From Mytilus trossulus (lineage: Eukaryota; Mollusca; Bivalvia; Mytilida; Mytilidae): a stretch of 64,000 nt of DNA. Below are positions 41,216 through 54,500 of this stretch, one piece after another; the first letter of the stretch is position 1, and every line of letters starts with the position of its first letter. The notes below the pieces were generated by a model. That model was given only the letters and a program-made list of their open reading frames with translations, ran no database searches and was not told where the DNA came from. The position numbers were made by a program, and so were the translations under genes. The stretch is from NCBI RefSeq assembly GCF_036588685.1, contig NC_086375.1, positions 41,075,270 through 41,139,269 of the forward strand. Reading direction: 5' to 3'.

Positions 41216-44200
41216 CAAACACAGAGTGAACGTGGCTGAGTACTTGTACATCCCAACAACAAAAAGATACTAAGTACAGATCTGAGAGTACTAGCATGTC
41301 TGCAAAAAGATAAATAATTGCAAAAAAAAAAAGTTTATTTCAAAAATGATGATTAAGTTGGATGCCCCTCTTGGCATGGTCTTGGTCTGGTCTCATTATT
41401 TTTAATTTTAATTGTGAAAATAGCCTACAGTACAACATGTCAACTTAACTGTTACGATTTAATAACGTCAACCTAAGGAATCCCAGAGTATAAATTGGAC
41501 GAAAACTGGAAAATTGTTAAACTGTCTTGATACATGCATTTGTATAGCATTCGTTTTTACTATTAACTCTTTGAGTTTGCTAGTGTATTATAAACTGATG
41601 AATTATTTATTGCTTAAGATATCTTTGATTGGAGTTGTTATAAAAATATGATTGATGAAAAATATATCAATTTATAAATTAAAAACACATCGTGGTAATA
41701 TGTACCTACGACATTTAAATATCTATCATGTGTTGTGTGCACCCCAGCTTCCTTCCTTATAGGTCGCCACAACCAATTAAACAACATAAAACTTCATAAA
41801 ATTGAATTCAGAAAATTGCTTGTCTGACAAAATTAAATAAAAGAAGCACTTCTAGTTATACAACATTTAAATGTTGCGAAATATTAATTAGCTAGTTATA
41901 AATCAAGACGAATTGTAAGACATCAAAGAAACAATTAGGTTTTATATAGTACCAGTGAAACATAAAATATTGAAGCAAAGGAGAATCTGTTTATGTGTTT
42001 TTAACTAAGCGCTTATTTCCGATAGAAAAAATGACATGATTCAATAAATAATAACTTGTGTTTATTTATTTCTTTTGAAGTCTCTTTGCACATTCTTTGT
42101 CAATTTTGACAGTTTCTCTTCAAGTAAATTACCGCCATTTACTATAAAGTAAAATATACCACTTTAAAAACCATTGTCGTTTTTACATCTTCTCCTTGTG
42201 AGACATGCATCAATTCACTTTAGTACTAATAATATGGTATTAATAATTATAAATATCGAGATTAATTATTAGAAATAACGGCTCCCGGGACTTTACAAAA
42301 GAAATAATAGCTCTTAAGCGGAATCCAATGATGCGAACAGCAGCGCTACAAATGTGTTTGCAATCAATTAATTTATCAATAGAATACAGGGTTCTGGATA
42401 TAACATCGGACAAACGACCACTTACTAATATTTACAACTCGTCTGAGTTATGACGAGGTTTTATTTTATTTTTGTTGAGAAGCAGGATTTCTGTTGAATA
42501 TTCCTTATTGTTGTGAATCATGATTAAGTCAGAGTTAGTAACGTCTGTTACATGTCCTTCTTTTAGGGAGATAAGAGAAGATAAAGTCAAAAGGTATGTT
42601 TTATAACATTTTTTTGCAGTTTGGTGTTTTTTGGTTTGTTTTTTGCTTGTTATTTTATTTTTTATGGCACTTTTTACGAGTTATCTAATAGTTCTGATTA
42701 TTCGTATCATTTGGAATAGAAGATTAAAACACGTGAATCCTATAATTAAGCGAAATTGAGAGTTTTATCGTAGATTTTAAAAAGTATCTGTCTGCACGAA
42801 GAAGGCTACTTGCTTAACCGCCATATAATTTTAAAATCGAAATTGAACGAAATAGTGCAAAATTATCGTAATAGTTGCTTTCCAAATGATCTTGTAGAAC
42901 TGTCCACTGGTTTTTCATATATGGACTGGTGTAGTGATTTTAACTTTTTTATTATTGAATATGACGATGGAAGTATAACATTGACATATTTAATAATTCC
43001 ATAATATGACCATCTGTTCAAATGATAGGCAAATAAGTGATATATGGTGGTTGTTTGGGGGAGTTCGATTCTTCAATTAAAAAGATAAAATAAGGCAGCG
43101 GGTGTACAAAGAACATAAAATAAATATTGCCATAAGATAACAAGAGCTCATAAGAAATATAAAAATAAACCAATGGTTAAAGGTTAAACCACAAAATGCA
43201 GTTAGAAAAGGTAGAAAACCAAAGCATAAGAATAAAAAAAAGTATAAAAGACAGAAAAGGGCGACCCATTATTTCGACTTATGTAAAGATCAAAGGTTGT
43301 TAAAAAGACGAAAAGCAATACGTCGACCCCATCACAAGAGTGTGTAGTGAAACACAGACCTGTTGATATAACATTGCTTAACTACGAATATGAAAAGGTA
43401 TAAAAATGATAATTTAAAGTCTATATAGCACAGACGTTAGTTATTTACCTCCTTTTATTATTTTCTTACTCACGTTTTCCCTATAAATTATGCGTTTTTG
43501 CTCCTAACAACACAAATCAGTCGCATAGAAAATTATATGTTCAGACACTTTACTCTTTAGAGAAGATAATCGACTCATATACAAATTGATAGTAATGTAT
43601 CAGAATAGCAATAAGTCATTGCCAATAAGGAAAATAGGCTCAAAACATTTAAACTAGAAAAAAAAGGATCCATGCCTTAGCTTCGTTGGTTCTACGTAGT
43701 CCCTTGTTTTACTATGAACTTGATACAGTATAGAAATGAGTAATAAGGTCTTTAAGTGTTTTGCAGATATTGCTTTATTTAGTGCTTTATCGCTTATTTC
43801 ACACTAAATCAGACTAATGGAAGCTTTATTGATTCTAATCGGGAAGTAAAATGTTTTTATTTGATAAGATGGTATAGAAAAGGGTTTGTTGAGTAGGAAA
43901 TAAAATATATTTACTATCTGTGAGTCACAAACAAATTTTCAAACAGCAAAAACGTGATGAAATATACCGAGCTGTTCATTTAAAATCAAAGCATTATCCT
44001 AACTTTTCATCTGAAACAACATGAGTATTATTCATATAACCAAGTGCATGTCTAAAAAATGAAATCGAAATAAATAAGCAGGTATCTTTTTTACGAGAGA
44101 AACAAAATTGGTATATTGAAATTATATTTTGAGATAATTTATTTTAAAAGTAACCGCCCAGTACTGTTTCAAAATTCAACAGCTTCGACTGCTGGCACAC

Positions 44201-45441
44201 TTTCCCTATGAAATAAGTTTCCATTTTTTAATCTTTTAAACTGATGTAAATTTGATTTCATTTTGACGAAGTTGAAATCAGTCCTCTTTTCCTCAAATTT
44301 GACCATTCGAATTAGACTTATCACCGAGTCTGTACTTACACGAGCAACACACCGTGTGCCAAATGTGGAGAAGGATCTGCTTATTACGGAGATTACTCGT
44401 TGTTTATTGTGGGATTAAAAGATCACTCATTGTTTTAGTGGAATTAAAAGTTGTTCAGTCTGTAGTGTTCTGTGTACTGTTTTGTGAACTGGTGTGTCAT
44501 TACGTTGTCTGGGGTTTTTCGATTTATTAGTTTGAATATCCCTCTGGTATCTTTTGCCTCTAATTTTTTTGTATTTTATGATATATGTGATCAAAGAAAA
44601 AAAAAAGAAAGAAAAAAAATAGCCTTCGGTATTACCATAAGTCCAAATATTAGGAAAACACTAGCTTACCAATACCATTAACAAGTGTCATATTCCTGTC
44701 TGGGAATTGACTATAACACAGAACAGTCATTAATATTACGTGTGATCCGTTTTCTATCAATGAATAATGTTGAAATAACGGAGATGATTCGAAATGATAT
44801 TTTTTATTCGGAAATAAAATTCCACTATCGCTATACTAAAAATGAGTAACCGACATAGCCAATTCCTACAGAAACTAAGCACGAAATTGCATAGCAGCAT
44901 TAACATGATTGAGCAAAGGGCGAAAACAATAATGTTTGCTTTGTAAGTTATTAGGTCAAATTCATCATTCTTCATTTCAAAATTACATCTATTCACTTTA
45001 ATTGGTCAGTTTTCTGTTTTTCATTCGCCAGATAGTCAGTTATTTAATATATTCGAAGCGAAATAATGTACTTAGTAAATAAAATACATTAAGATAAGAA
45101 GATAACAAACGTATCTGTACCAGGTGTTGTTTCAAATTATCTACTATGCACTGTTAATTAATTATTGCATAATACTAACGCTATAGAAGTAACATGTGCA
45201 TCCGGTATCTATATGAAATGTCAAATTAACACTAAATATCTAAATGTCTAATTATACAATTATACACTGTGCTAAGCTAGGAGTGTAAATTGAGACAACG
45301 ATACGCCTTGTCCCCAAAATATTTTAGACATAGGAGTTTAGAATTTCCTTAATGGAATACAGAATTGACTAATATTTCGTTTCTTTAAGTCTAGTGGCAG
45401 ATATTCATACATTTTCATGACGAGAACATATTAATACTATA
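41216..45441. other. Long AT-rich stretch without a recognised gene
   Basis: Scattered small frames (42810-43004, 44472-44681, 44757-44996) without domains. Around 44640-44710 'cattaacaagtgtcatattc' resembles the R3 fragment near 56460. No exon with paired strong splice sites stood out. Confidence 0.4.
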
Positions 45442-45560
45442 GGGTTATTGCATGAATATTGGGGAATATTGTCCCGAGTAGAATTTTATATTGCACGAGC
45501 TTGCAAGTGCAATATATGTTCTACGAGGGACAATATTCCCCAATATTCATGCAATAACCC
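45442..45560. repeat. Foldback element with perfect 34-bp arms
   Basis: 45442-45475 and 45527-45560 are exact inverse complements (begin 'gggttattgcatgaatattg'). The 51-bp centre pairs further ('tatattgcac' with 'gtgcaatata', 'gtagaa' with 'ttctac'), so the 119 bp could form one long hairpin. No coding. A related 'attgcactagtgcaatattg' follows at 45639. Confidence 0.9.
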
Positions 45561-45858
45561 TTTTATTGTATATTAAGAGTAAAAATTGGTTTAAACTACA
45601 TTTTGACGTTGATGACGTCATGAATTTTTGAAGATTTATTGCACTAGTGCAATATTGGAATTTATTGCACGCTAACTTTTGGTTGCTTTCTGTGGGAAAT
45701 ATTATATTGCTATACAATAATATAAATCATTTAGATAAAAGTGAAATTTGGTGTAAAGGTAGATGGGGATAGCAACCCAACGACACAAACACATGAAAGA
45801 CATTTAGAGGTCTAGATATGGTAGACTGGTTCTCTGTCATTTCTCTGTTTGGCTTTGA
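45561..45858. other. Region between foldback and LINE
   Basis: AT-rich. The part about 45745-45858 may be a decayed piece of the LINE 5' part, but I see no continuous endonuclease frame. Confidence 0.35.
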
Positions 45859-48800
45859 CAGATACCCGTATGTTGCAAGGGAGAGGACCAGCCTATAGAT
45901 ACGGTTGCTAATTGTATTATGTCTCCTGAATTGTTTACAAATATTTTAGATTTTGAAATTCTTCCTTATGATCCAATGCTAAGTGATGTGCATAATGCAA
46001 TTTTTATTGAAATGTCAAGTAAAGATACATGTATGCCTGTTGTTGAAAATATAAATGTTGATATTGATGATTCCTCTGTTGTTACTAAATGTAAGTGGGA
46101 AAATGACAAATATCAGGAATTTAATGATTGTATTGATGAAGCTGTTATTCACTCAATTGTTGTTAAACTTGAAGAAATAGATACTGATCTGATAGATAAT
46201 ATTGTTGTTAATTCAATAGTTGATGAATGTAATTCTTTAATTTTACAAGCTGCCTCAAAATGTGATTTGTTATTGGAAAAAAAGGTCATTAAAAAGGTTG
46301 ATAATTCTTTAAAAAAAAGAAAGGTTAAGAAACCATGGTTCAATAGAGAATGTGCTGAAAAACGCAAATTGTATCATAGAGCAAAAAATTATAACTGGAG
46401 AGTTAAAACTGCTGAAAGCAAGACAAATTTAACAGTGTGTAGTAAAGAGTACAAAAAGGTTTTATGTAATCAATATAGATTGTATAATAAGAATTTCATT
46501 AAGAAGTTAAAAAATCTTAGACAAAATGATTGTAAATCATACTGGAACTTACTGAACAGAGCATGTAGCTCTCAGACTAAACAGAATATTGTCAATAAAG
46601 TGTCTCTTGATTGTTTTTATAAACATTTTAAGAAATTGAACTCTGCTCAAGATGAAAATGATGATACATTTGAAAATATTGATGTTGATAATATTACTAG
46701 TTTAAATACTGAAGTGAATAGAGCTATTTCAGAAAATGAGGTGAGACAGGCTATAAAAGGGTTGAAAAATAATAAAGCCTGTGGAAATGATTTGATTATT
46801 AATGAATTTTTGAAGCATTCTGCTGATAAAATGTTACCAGTTTTTATTGCTTTGTTTAATATTGTTTTTGAATCTGGTTGTATACCAGACTCATGGTCTG
46901 AAGGTATTATTGTACCAATATATAAATGTAAAGGAGACCCTGCAAATCCTGATAACTACAGGGGCATTACGGTTCTTAGCTGTTTTGGTAAATTATTCAC
47001 ATGTGTGCTGAATAATAGGCTTAATTGTTATTTAGATAATTTTAATGTTCTCTGCGAAGAGCAAGCAGGCTTTAGAAAGCATTATGGTACTACTGATCAC
47101 ATTTTTAATATGAACTGTCTGATTGATCTTTACTTGCGATGTAACAAACCTTTATTTTGTGCTTTTGTTGACTACCGGAAAGCCTTTGACTCGGTGGATA
47201 GATGTGCATTATGGCACAAGTTACTACAACAATGTATTGATGGTAAAATGTTTAAAGTTATTCACAGTATGTATAAAAATGCCAAATCTTGTGTACGATT
47301 AGGTTGTAACACCTCAAGTTTCTTTTTTAGCAATGTTGGCGTACGCCAAGGAGAAAATTTGTCTCCTGTACTATTTTCATTGTTTTTAAATGATCTAGTT
47401 GAATTTTTGTCACATTCTTATGAAGGTTTGTCAAATGTTTACAATGCTGCTCATATTTTTCTTGATAATGATGAAATTGCTGTATACTTTAGATTGTATC
47501 TATTACTTTATGCTGATGACACTGTAATTCTAGCAGAGTCTGAATCTGAATTGCAAGCTGCCTTGAATGCCATGTATTTGTATTGCAAATGTTGGAAATT
47601 AGAAGTAAATGTTGCTAAGACTAAGATAGTAATTTTTAGAAAACGTACTTTTGAACTGAATAATAACCTTGCTTTCACTTATGATGGTCAAAATATAGAT
47701 ATTGTTGATGATTTTACATATCTTGGAATAATTTTTGCTTCAAATGGTTCATTTTGTAAAAATAAAGAAAGATTAGTTTGTCAAGCTAGAAAGGCTATGT
47801 TTAGTATAATGAAAAAAAGTAGAAAACTAAATTTACCTATTGATATACAGCTTGAAATGTTTGATGTAATGGTTTTACCTATATTAATGTATGGTTGTGA
47901 GATTTGGGGTTCTACTAATAACAGTATACTAGAATCATTTTGTCTGCAATTTTATAAATATATACTAAGTCTGAAGAAATGTACACCAAATTGTATCATG
48001 TATGGTGAACTAGGAAGATTTCCTATTGATATTTTTATCAAAAGTAGAATGGTTGCATTCTGGAAAAGAATTATTTGTAATAAGCAAGATAAAATTGCTG
48101 CTACTTTGTACAAGTTATTATATAACATGCATACCAAGAATTTTTTCCATTCTAAATGGATTGTTTGTATTGAAAAAACCCTTAATAATTGTGGTCTCTC
48201 AGAGTACTGGCTGTCACAGAGTGTACCAGAAAATGTAGCCATATCAAATCTAGTCAAACAATGTCTCTGTGATCAGTTCAAACAAACATGGGTTACTACT
48301 GTTTATGATTCAGCTAAATGTTTAAATTATAGAATTTTCAAAACCATTCATAATTTTGAAAGATATATTGTTGATCTACCATATGATCTTCGAAAGGCAT
48401 ATTGTAATTTTAGATGTATGAACCATAAATTGCCAATAGAACAAGGTCGTTTTTGGGGTGTTGAACGTGATGATCGCATTTGTGATTTATGCAATTTATG
48501 TGAAATTGGTGATGAATTTCATTCTCTATTTAAATGTACTTTTTTTTCAAATGAAAGAAAAAGGCTTTTGCCCTGTAATGTGTATAAAAAGCCAAATGCT
48601 ATAAAATATTGTGAACTTTTTTGTTCTGATGACTACAATTTAATTGTCAAACTTGCCAAATTTTGTAAAATTGTTCTGTCTGTTATAAATTAGATTTGCC
48701 TTCCACTGCAAATTCCTTAAATCATGTACTTTATGTATACCATTGAATATGTAACCATGTCATTCTATGATCTCATTATTTTGTATATTTTGTATATATG

Positions 48801-48866
48801 TTATTGTTTGTTATTATTGTTTATATTCACATACCCCTGATGGGGTCTTGAGAAATAAAAAGTTTT
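45859..48866 (+). mobile_element. LINE retrotransposon, 5'-truncated
   Basis: Reverse transcriptase ORF plus about 170 bp of 3' UTR ending near 'gagaaataaaaag'. The N-terminus keeps only the last part of an apurinic endonuclease (L-S-D-V-H-N-A-I, the usual S-D-H region). In-frame sequence is open back to a TGA at 45856-45858, and upstream no endonuclease frame was found. 5' truncation is typical of LINE copies. The 3' end lacks a long poly(A). Clade uncertain. Confidence 0.85.
45919..48693 (+). CDS. LINE ORF2-like protein: partial endonuclease, RT, zinc-binding C-terminus
   Basis: 924 codons from ATG 45919, with no stop. Residues 1-35 match the end of an APE-type endonuclease. Reverse transcriptase motifs: N-Y-R-G-I-T near 348, V-D-Y-R-K-A-F-D-S-V near 418, G-V-R-Q-G near 474 and the catalytic Y-A-D-D near 533-536. 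The C-terminus has a C-X2-C...H-X4-C pattern (C-D-L-C near 855, H-S-L-F-K-C about 13-18 residues on), as in many non-LTR elements. The intact RT suggests a fairly recent insertion, although without the endonuclease this copy cannot complete target-primed insertion by itself. Confidence 0.9.
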   Translation: MSPELFTNILDFEILPYDPMLSDVHNAIFIEMSSKDTCMPVVENINVDIDDSSVVTKCKWENDKYQEFNDCIDEAVIHSIVVKLEEIDTDLIDNIVVNSIVDECNSLILQAASKCDLLLEKKVIKKVDNSLKKRKVKKPWFNRECAEKRKLYHRAKNYNWRVKTAESKTNLTVCSKEYKKVLCNQYRLYNKNFIKKLKNLRQNDCKSYWNLLNRACSSQTKQNIVNKVSLDCFYKHFKKLNSAQDENDDTFENIDVDNITSLNTEVNRAISENEVRQAIKGLKNNKACGNDLIINEFLKHSADKMLPVFIALFNIVFESGCIPDSWSEGIIVPIYKCKGDPANPDNYRGITVLSCFGKLFTCVLNNRLNCYLDNFNVLCEEQAGFRKHYGTTDHIFNMNCLIDLYLRCNKPLFCAFVDYRKAFDSVDRCALWHKLLQQCIDGKMFKVIHSMYKNAKSCVRLGCNTSSFFFSNVGVRQGENLSPVLFSLFLNDLVEFLSHSYEGLSNVYNAAHIFLDNDEIAVYFRLYLLLYADDTVILAESESELQAALNAMYLYCKCWKLEVNVAKTKIVIFRKRTFELNNNLAFTYDGQNIDIVDDFTYLGIIFASNGSFCKNKERLVCQARKAMFSIMKKSRKLNLPIDIQLEMFDVMVLPILMYGCEIWGSTNNSILESFCLQFYKYILSLKKCTPNCIMYGELGRFPIDIFIKSRMVAFWKRIICNKQDKIAATLYKLLYNMHTKNFFHSKWIVCIEKTLNNCGLSEYWLSQSVPENVAISNLVKQCLCDQFKQTWVTTVYDSAKCLNYRIFKTIHNFERYIVDLPYDLRKAYCNFRCMNHKLPIEQGRFWGVERDDRICDLCNLCEIGDEFHSLFKCTFFSNERKRLLPCNVYKKPNAIKYCELFCSDDYNLIVKLAKFCKIVLSVIN

Positions 48867-49140
48867 TCAAGTTTATAAATATTTCGCCTAACTCTGAGTC
48901 GGGCCCCGATATTTGTTTTTGTACAGAAACAACGATGTACATGTTATACTATTACACCTCTGTCTAAGGTTACAGAAGGTTTTGGAGCCATCAAACTAGT
49001 CTAACATTTTATATGTGCCTGAACCAAATCAGGAGCCTGTAGTTCAATGGTTGCGGTTGTACAATGTCTGTCATATACTTTGTTTTCGTCATGTCCTCAT
49101 CTAAGGCCTTATGCAAATAAAGAGATGGCAAATTTACCCT
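48867..49140. repeat. Fragment resembling R1
   Basis: 'caggagcctgtagttcaatg' followed by 'tgtctgtcatatactttg' recalls 23250-23300 and 27525-27600. No gene. Confidence 0.5.
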
Positions 49141-51024
49141 GAATATTTTACACGTATAGGATCACAATGTTGTAAAGTTCAAATGGAATTTGAATATTTC
49201 TTTATAATTGCAATAGTACTGAATTCTTAAAACGACGTACAAAATAAAAAAGTCACCATTATAGTATTGGTAGTCTCTTTTAGAAGCTTGTGCTGCTATT
49301 TAATAAAATGTTGAATATCGATGAACCCTAAACCTCATTGTTTATATATTATTTAGAATTAATACGATTTGAGTTTCAACCGATATTTTTCTTCGGCTTT
49401 CTTTTTGACGTTCTTCACTAACTATGACAACTATAATCTAATCTTGTTTAGTCAATCCAGGGGTTCCATGTCTCAAAACATTATTCCCATTTTCTATATA
49501 TTACCCGTTACTTTACACTGCCTAGCTCATTTATTTTTTGTCTATTTAATTCCTTATCTTTGCGACATATTTATGTGCTGCTCGTCTCAGCGTGCATTCT
49601 ATACAAATTCCAGCATTTTAACATAGTAATGCGTGGATGGAAGATGGAACATTAGAGTCATTAGCTTTTAGCCATCACTAAGCTGTACTAGTTAATTAAA
49701 ACCATGCTAACCATGTAATCATTGCGAAGACCAGAGTAACGTCGTAAAATAAATAGATATTGTAATTTTGCTACTGTTTCTGACAATAAGGCGAAAACAG
49801 ATTGCCAAAAAGTCTTCGAAGTATTTTGTCTATTCACATGTTGCTTCGCAGCAATAAATCAGACTTATTGAGTGTAGCTTAAGATTATTCTTCCCTCCAG
49901 AACCTATGCACAGCAATAGCAGAAGGTAGGCTCCATTTTATCTCTTTTTCACTCACGTGTTTAGTGCAAATTATAAAACTAAACCAATTATTTCGTTTTA
50001 GATTAAAGGGGGATCGAGACATTTGCGTCGAGGGCCCTTACAAGTATCATTATTATACAGGAACAAATTAAGACATTTGAAAACTTAAAAAAAATCATCA
50101 GCGTGAATAAACATACTCAAGTTATCTCTCTCTATAAGTACTCTAGCAAGCAAAATTATTACTTTAAAATATATTTTGATCTACAGAGCCTCTCATGTGC
50201 ATCAATGTTGAAATATCATTCGGTATACGCAACGAAGAATCGTTTTTTGTAAATAGGACTAATATTCTTCTCAAGCTGAGATTGTGCGAACTCGAATCAA
50301 ATATTGCTTAGTAATGTATTGAAGTAATTCATAAAAGTTGCGACTTTAACCTTGAGTATGGAAAAAATAAAATAGGCAGGACATATGTGTAATTAAATAA
50401 GCTTTATGATGATGTACTGCATGTATAGTATAACTCATATACTAATCATATAAGGAAAAGAAATGGAGCATGCTTCAAATGTTATTTGACATGTTCCTAA
50501 TATCCAACCTTGAGTTAAAATATACGACCCTGCTACCTACATGAATGAATAAGAAGGTTACTAAAAAATCAAAATGGTATTCGATACTCTCTAACCTGTT
50601 TTCATCTACTCGACAATGATAAATCTATTGGTTGATGTAGAGGTCTGTGCCGGTCAAAAGGTTATGCTAGCTGCATGTGTTTTAATATCATCGAGGTCAA
50701 AGATCATTACCAAATGAATGAAAAGAAAAACTATTATATACAAACAACACATCACTTTATAGAGTTATGCATTGACATTGAAAATACCATATGGATAAAT
50801 TGAGAAAATAAGGTTGATGTCAGAGCGGCCGGAGAACTTGGTTCTTCTCAGATGTCTGCAAAGAAAAAAACAATGTTTTAGAGAAGAAAACTTAGAATTA
50901 ACCAAGAGTTAAACTTACCCTGAAACTTGAAATCAAATACCGTAAAGTTTGCATATGTATTTGATCTATTAGATTTTATTTTTTCACAATCACTTCTTAT
51001 ACTTGGAATTGAAATTACTTAATG
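49141..51024. other. AT-rich intergenic DNA
   Basis: No gene recognised. A frame at 49369-49626 lacks a domain. Confidence 0.4.
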
Positions 51025-51067
51025 CAAGGATTTGTATAGTATTAAAGACTTACTATACAAATCCTTG
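51025..51067. repeat. Perfect 17-bp hairpin
   Basis: CAAGGATTTGTATAGTA (51025-51041) and its exact inverse (51051-51067) are separated by 9 nt. It could be a mini inverted-repeat element or a small structured RNA; no further evidence. Confidence 0.8.
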
Positions 51068-51504
51068 TTTAATGTTATTATGGTGTGTGTTTTGTCTGAC
51101 TATTCAGAAAATCTCAGTACATTGTATAACAGTTATATAAACTTGGATCTTTTAATTCCAATATCATGATAAGTTGGAAATGGTATTTGATAGATTTTGA
51201 CAAGACGCCAGTATTAAAAGAGAGAGTATTAAAAGTGTTGCATGTACTTTTAAATGCTGTAAATGCACGGCAAACTTTCTTCGATGGGAGATAAAACGGA
51301 CACGCAGCAGAACAGTTCTATTGCATTATCTATACAAATAATTGTTATCTTTAATCAGACAAGAAACAAGTTCGCAAATCGTAAATAGTCCCTAACATTA
51401 TGGATACTTTATCTTTGACGTAATGGAATATATTGAAAAATACTCAGGCTTGTAGCAACATTTTTTAATTCAATGTTTAGAAAGAACGAAAATCTTAGAT
51501 CAAT
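51068..51504. other. AT-rich DNA, no gene seen
   Basis: Nothing recognised. Confidence 0.4.
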
Positions 51505-51562
51505 AGATATAAAAAGATGTGGTATGAGTTTCACGAGACAAGTCATAATGTGTGAAAGTTAT
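51505..51562 (+). repeat. Interspersed repeat R1, short copy 9
   Basis: 'atagatataaaaagatgtgg' and 'gtttcacgagacaag' are a decayed R1 end. Confidence 0.65.
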
Positions 51563-54500
51563 CCACGAATAACATGTCCGAGCAGAAACTCAAAGATGTT
51601 GTGAAGAAGGATACGGTTTCACGTATCTGTATGTAAACTAAAATTAGTAGTCAATTTCTATCCTAGGACGAATCGTTGTGCCAAAATAAGAGATCAACAT
51701 AAGCAGAAATCTTCAAAGACGATCTGAAAATAAGAAACACTTGTGAGAAATTGCGTCAATTGAGCTAGTCGCCTACCACAATAGAAGTACTTGAATCATA
51801 TCAAAGCTGTTTTTATTAAATAACAATAATATATTTATAAATAGATCAATCTGAAAGAGAAATCTCTGATGTTACGTAAGATGTGCTATTGTTTGTCTCT
51901 ATTCTACTTTAAAGTTGTAGTAAAATGAATTAGTTTCATTAGTTTCTCTCATGAGGCGACAACGAGCACTACAATACAAGGATGCTAAACGATTGGACTT
52001 TTACATGTCTGATATGCATGTTTTACTGCTGTATGTATATTTAATGATTATATAGGGGTTTCGTATACTTTAGAGTTGAATGGATGTTTAAAGTCCAATA
52101 GTCAATTTTTCAAGAGTATCATTCGACCACCGTGACACCCCGAATCAAGTAAAGCTTGTCTTTAAAGTCAAAGTAGTTTCCTACACATCATTTGCTTCCA
52201 AATATGAGGCTTTAAGCGTTTCTGGGGTGAAAGTAAATCCAGAAAGGCTATTCAGACGCATAAAATTTATTTTCATTCTTTTTACAACACTGAGTCGATA
52301 CCACTCAGCTCTGTATAGTCAATACGTCGGTATTACTAGATGAATATTTGATAAGGAGTCAAAATGAAACCAGGCAACAAATATCATGTATCCTGATTTT
52401 TGTATCCAAATACAACAGCCGAAGAGAAGAATAGATTTCAGAATTTGTTTGTGTGATATAAGTTATTAAATTTCGATGTGAACAAAATCCTACAGAACAG
52501 CAATCGACTTTTCCCCCTTTCTATTGGTTTTCTCTCACTATCTCTCTCTCGCTTTCTTTCTCTTTTATGATAGAAAAATCCGAATCTCCTTTGATGCACG
52601 AATCAAGAACACAGTAGTTCAACAGTATCAAGATCGACTGGTCTGCAGCTAATTTCATCCACTTTTCATTTTGGATAAATAAGGCAAATATAGAATTTTA
52701 TGATTGTTATTTGAAGATATACTTTCTTTAATCTGAACAGACATAAATTCAAATCCATTTATTTTACCTAAAAGGGGCATGACAATAGTAAAGTTGATGT
52801 TTGTAACTTACAACTTTGGGGAGGGGGAGGGGAATTGATATTAAAGTTTATTAAAAGCGTTTTAATTATTGATGTATATAGACGAGTTTTTTCCTTCTCA
52901 TTGTAAATATTTGTTCCTTGCAGATATCGTTTATCAATATGCAGCAAACAGTTACATATTATAAATAGTATCAGTATAATAAATTTCAAATGCAATTTCT
53001 TCGATAAAAAAGAGAGTAAAGAAAACGATTATTTGATTATCCGCAAATACATGAACAGAATGACGTAATTTTGAAGATAATTTTAAATAATATATAATTG
53101 TTGTTGAAATGAAAATAGATTTTAGTGATCTTGGTTTCCGAACTGAACAAGCTATTGATTTGGTATCCGGTGCATAATAGCTGTCTCAATTTTTTTTATC
53201 CTGACCATTCTTTTTTGAAAATCTGTAATCAAATACAGGAAACAATACTGCTTTAGAGTTACCATTCACACCACAGGTACATGTATATGTTGTTTAAGTT
53301 TCATGATGTAATTAAAATATATGGAATATGATATTCTTATGGAAACATATACTTTAATATCAACTCAATAACTGCAAGGAATGCATGTATGGAAAAATTA
53401 TCATTCATAGAAACGTTGAACGTTGAAGATAACAACATGATAAATAAAAAGCAAGAATTACCAAAAGTATTGGACAGTATTTAAAGACCACCCAACAACA
53501 ATATAACACCCAGTGAACTGAAACATAACGTTTGAGCTATACAACTGTATACTGATTACATGTAGATAACCATATAAATCAGCTATTTACAGTGATAGAT
53601 CCGACGAATACAAATGTTATATCCTTAACTTTATGCTATACTGTCTCGAAGTGGCCGACCAAATCTAACCGTGTCCGTCATTCCGTTATAATCAAACGGT
53701 TGACAACGACTGTAGACATTAATATGATATTTGGTTAATTGGTGTAATGCTGAAATATTGCTCGAGCTAGGTTTTCAATCTGGTTACTAGACTTTTGACG
53801 GTGGTCCTGGGACATACATAATTTCATGAAACATTCTTCATATAGTTTAGACTTTATTGTACTGTCTGTATGTAAATCTAAGTGTTAATGTACTCTTTGT
53901 ACTGTGAATACTTATACAGATAGAGTTTTTGTTTCGTTTTGATTGACCAACTTTTAGCTGATATAAGTTTGAATTTTATTTCTTTAGCAATTAGCATTCC
54001 TTTCAACAAAATGAATAATGAATTTATCATTAACGTTTCTTCATTTAAGTGGAGCTTAAGAACCCATGAACAGTTCAGTGCCTGGCGTTGTAGAAGCCTT
54101 ATAAATGTATATACATGATATGTCGTAAGTAATCCAAATGTACAATATTAATTCGGCTATGGCATGAATGATTTGTTAAAGGTTATAGACCGAAATTCCG
54201 TTGTATGCCGACACATCTGTTCTACGTGTACATATAAACTTATATGATAACAACGGTCATGTTGGTTGACAAAACCCCCCTAATTCAATACAAACCGTAG
54301 AATTATTTCGTTTGCATTTTCATTTCCCACCAAGGTCAGTGGTTTCAGAGTTTTGAAAATAAGAAAAAATGATGGCGCAGATTTTTGTTGTTGTATATGT
54401 GACCAAAACAGAATCAAACCACAACGACAAAAAAGTCCATTAACACCTTGAATGCATATTACCTTTATTGAAACACTTTTATACGCTCGTATATATAAAA

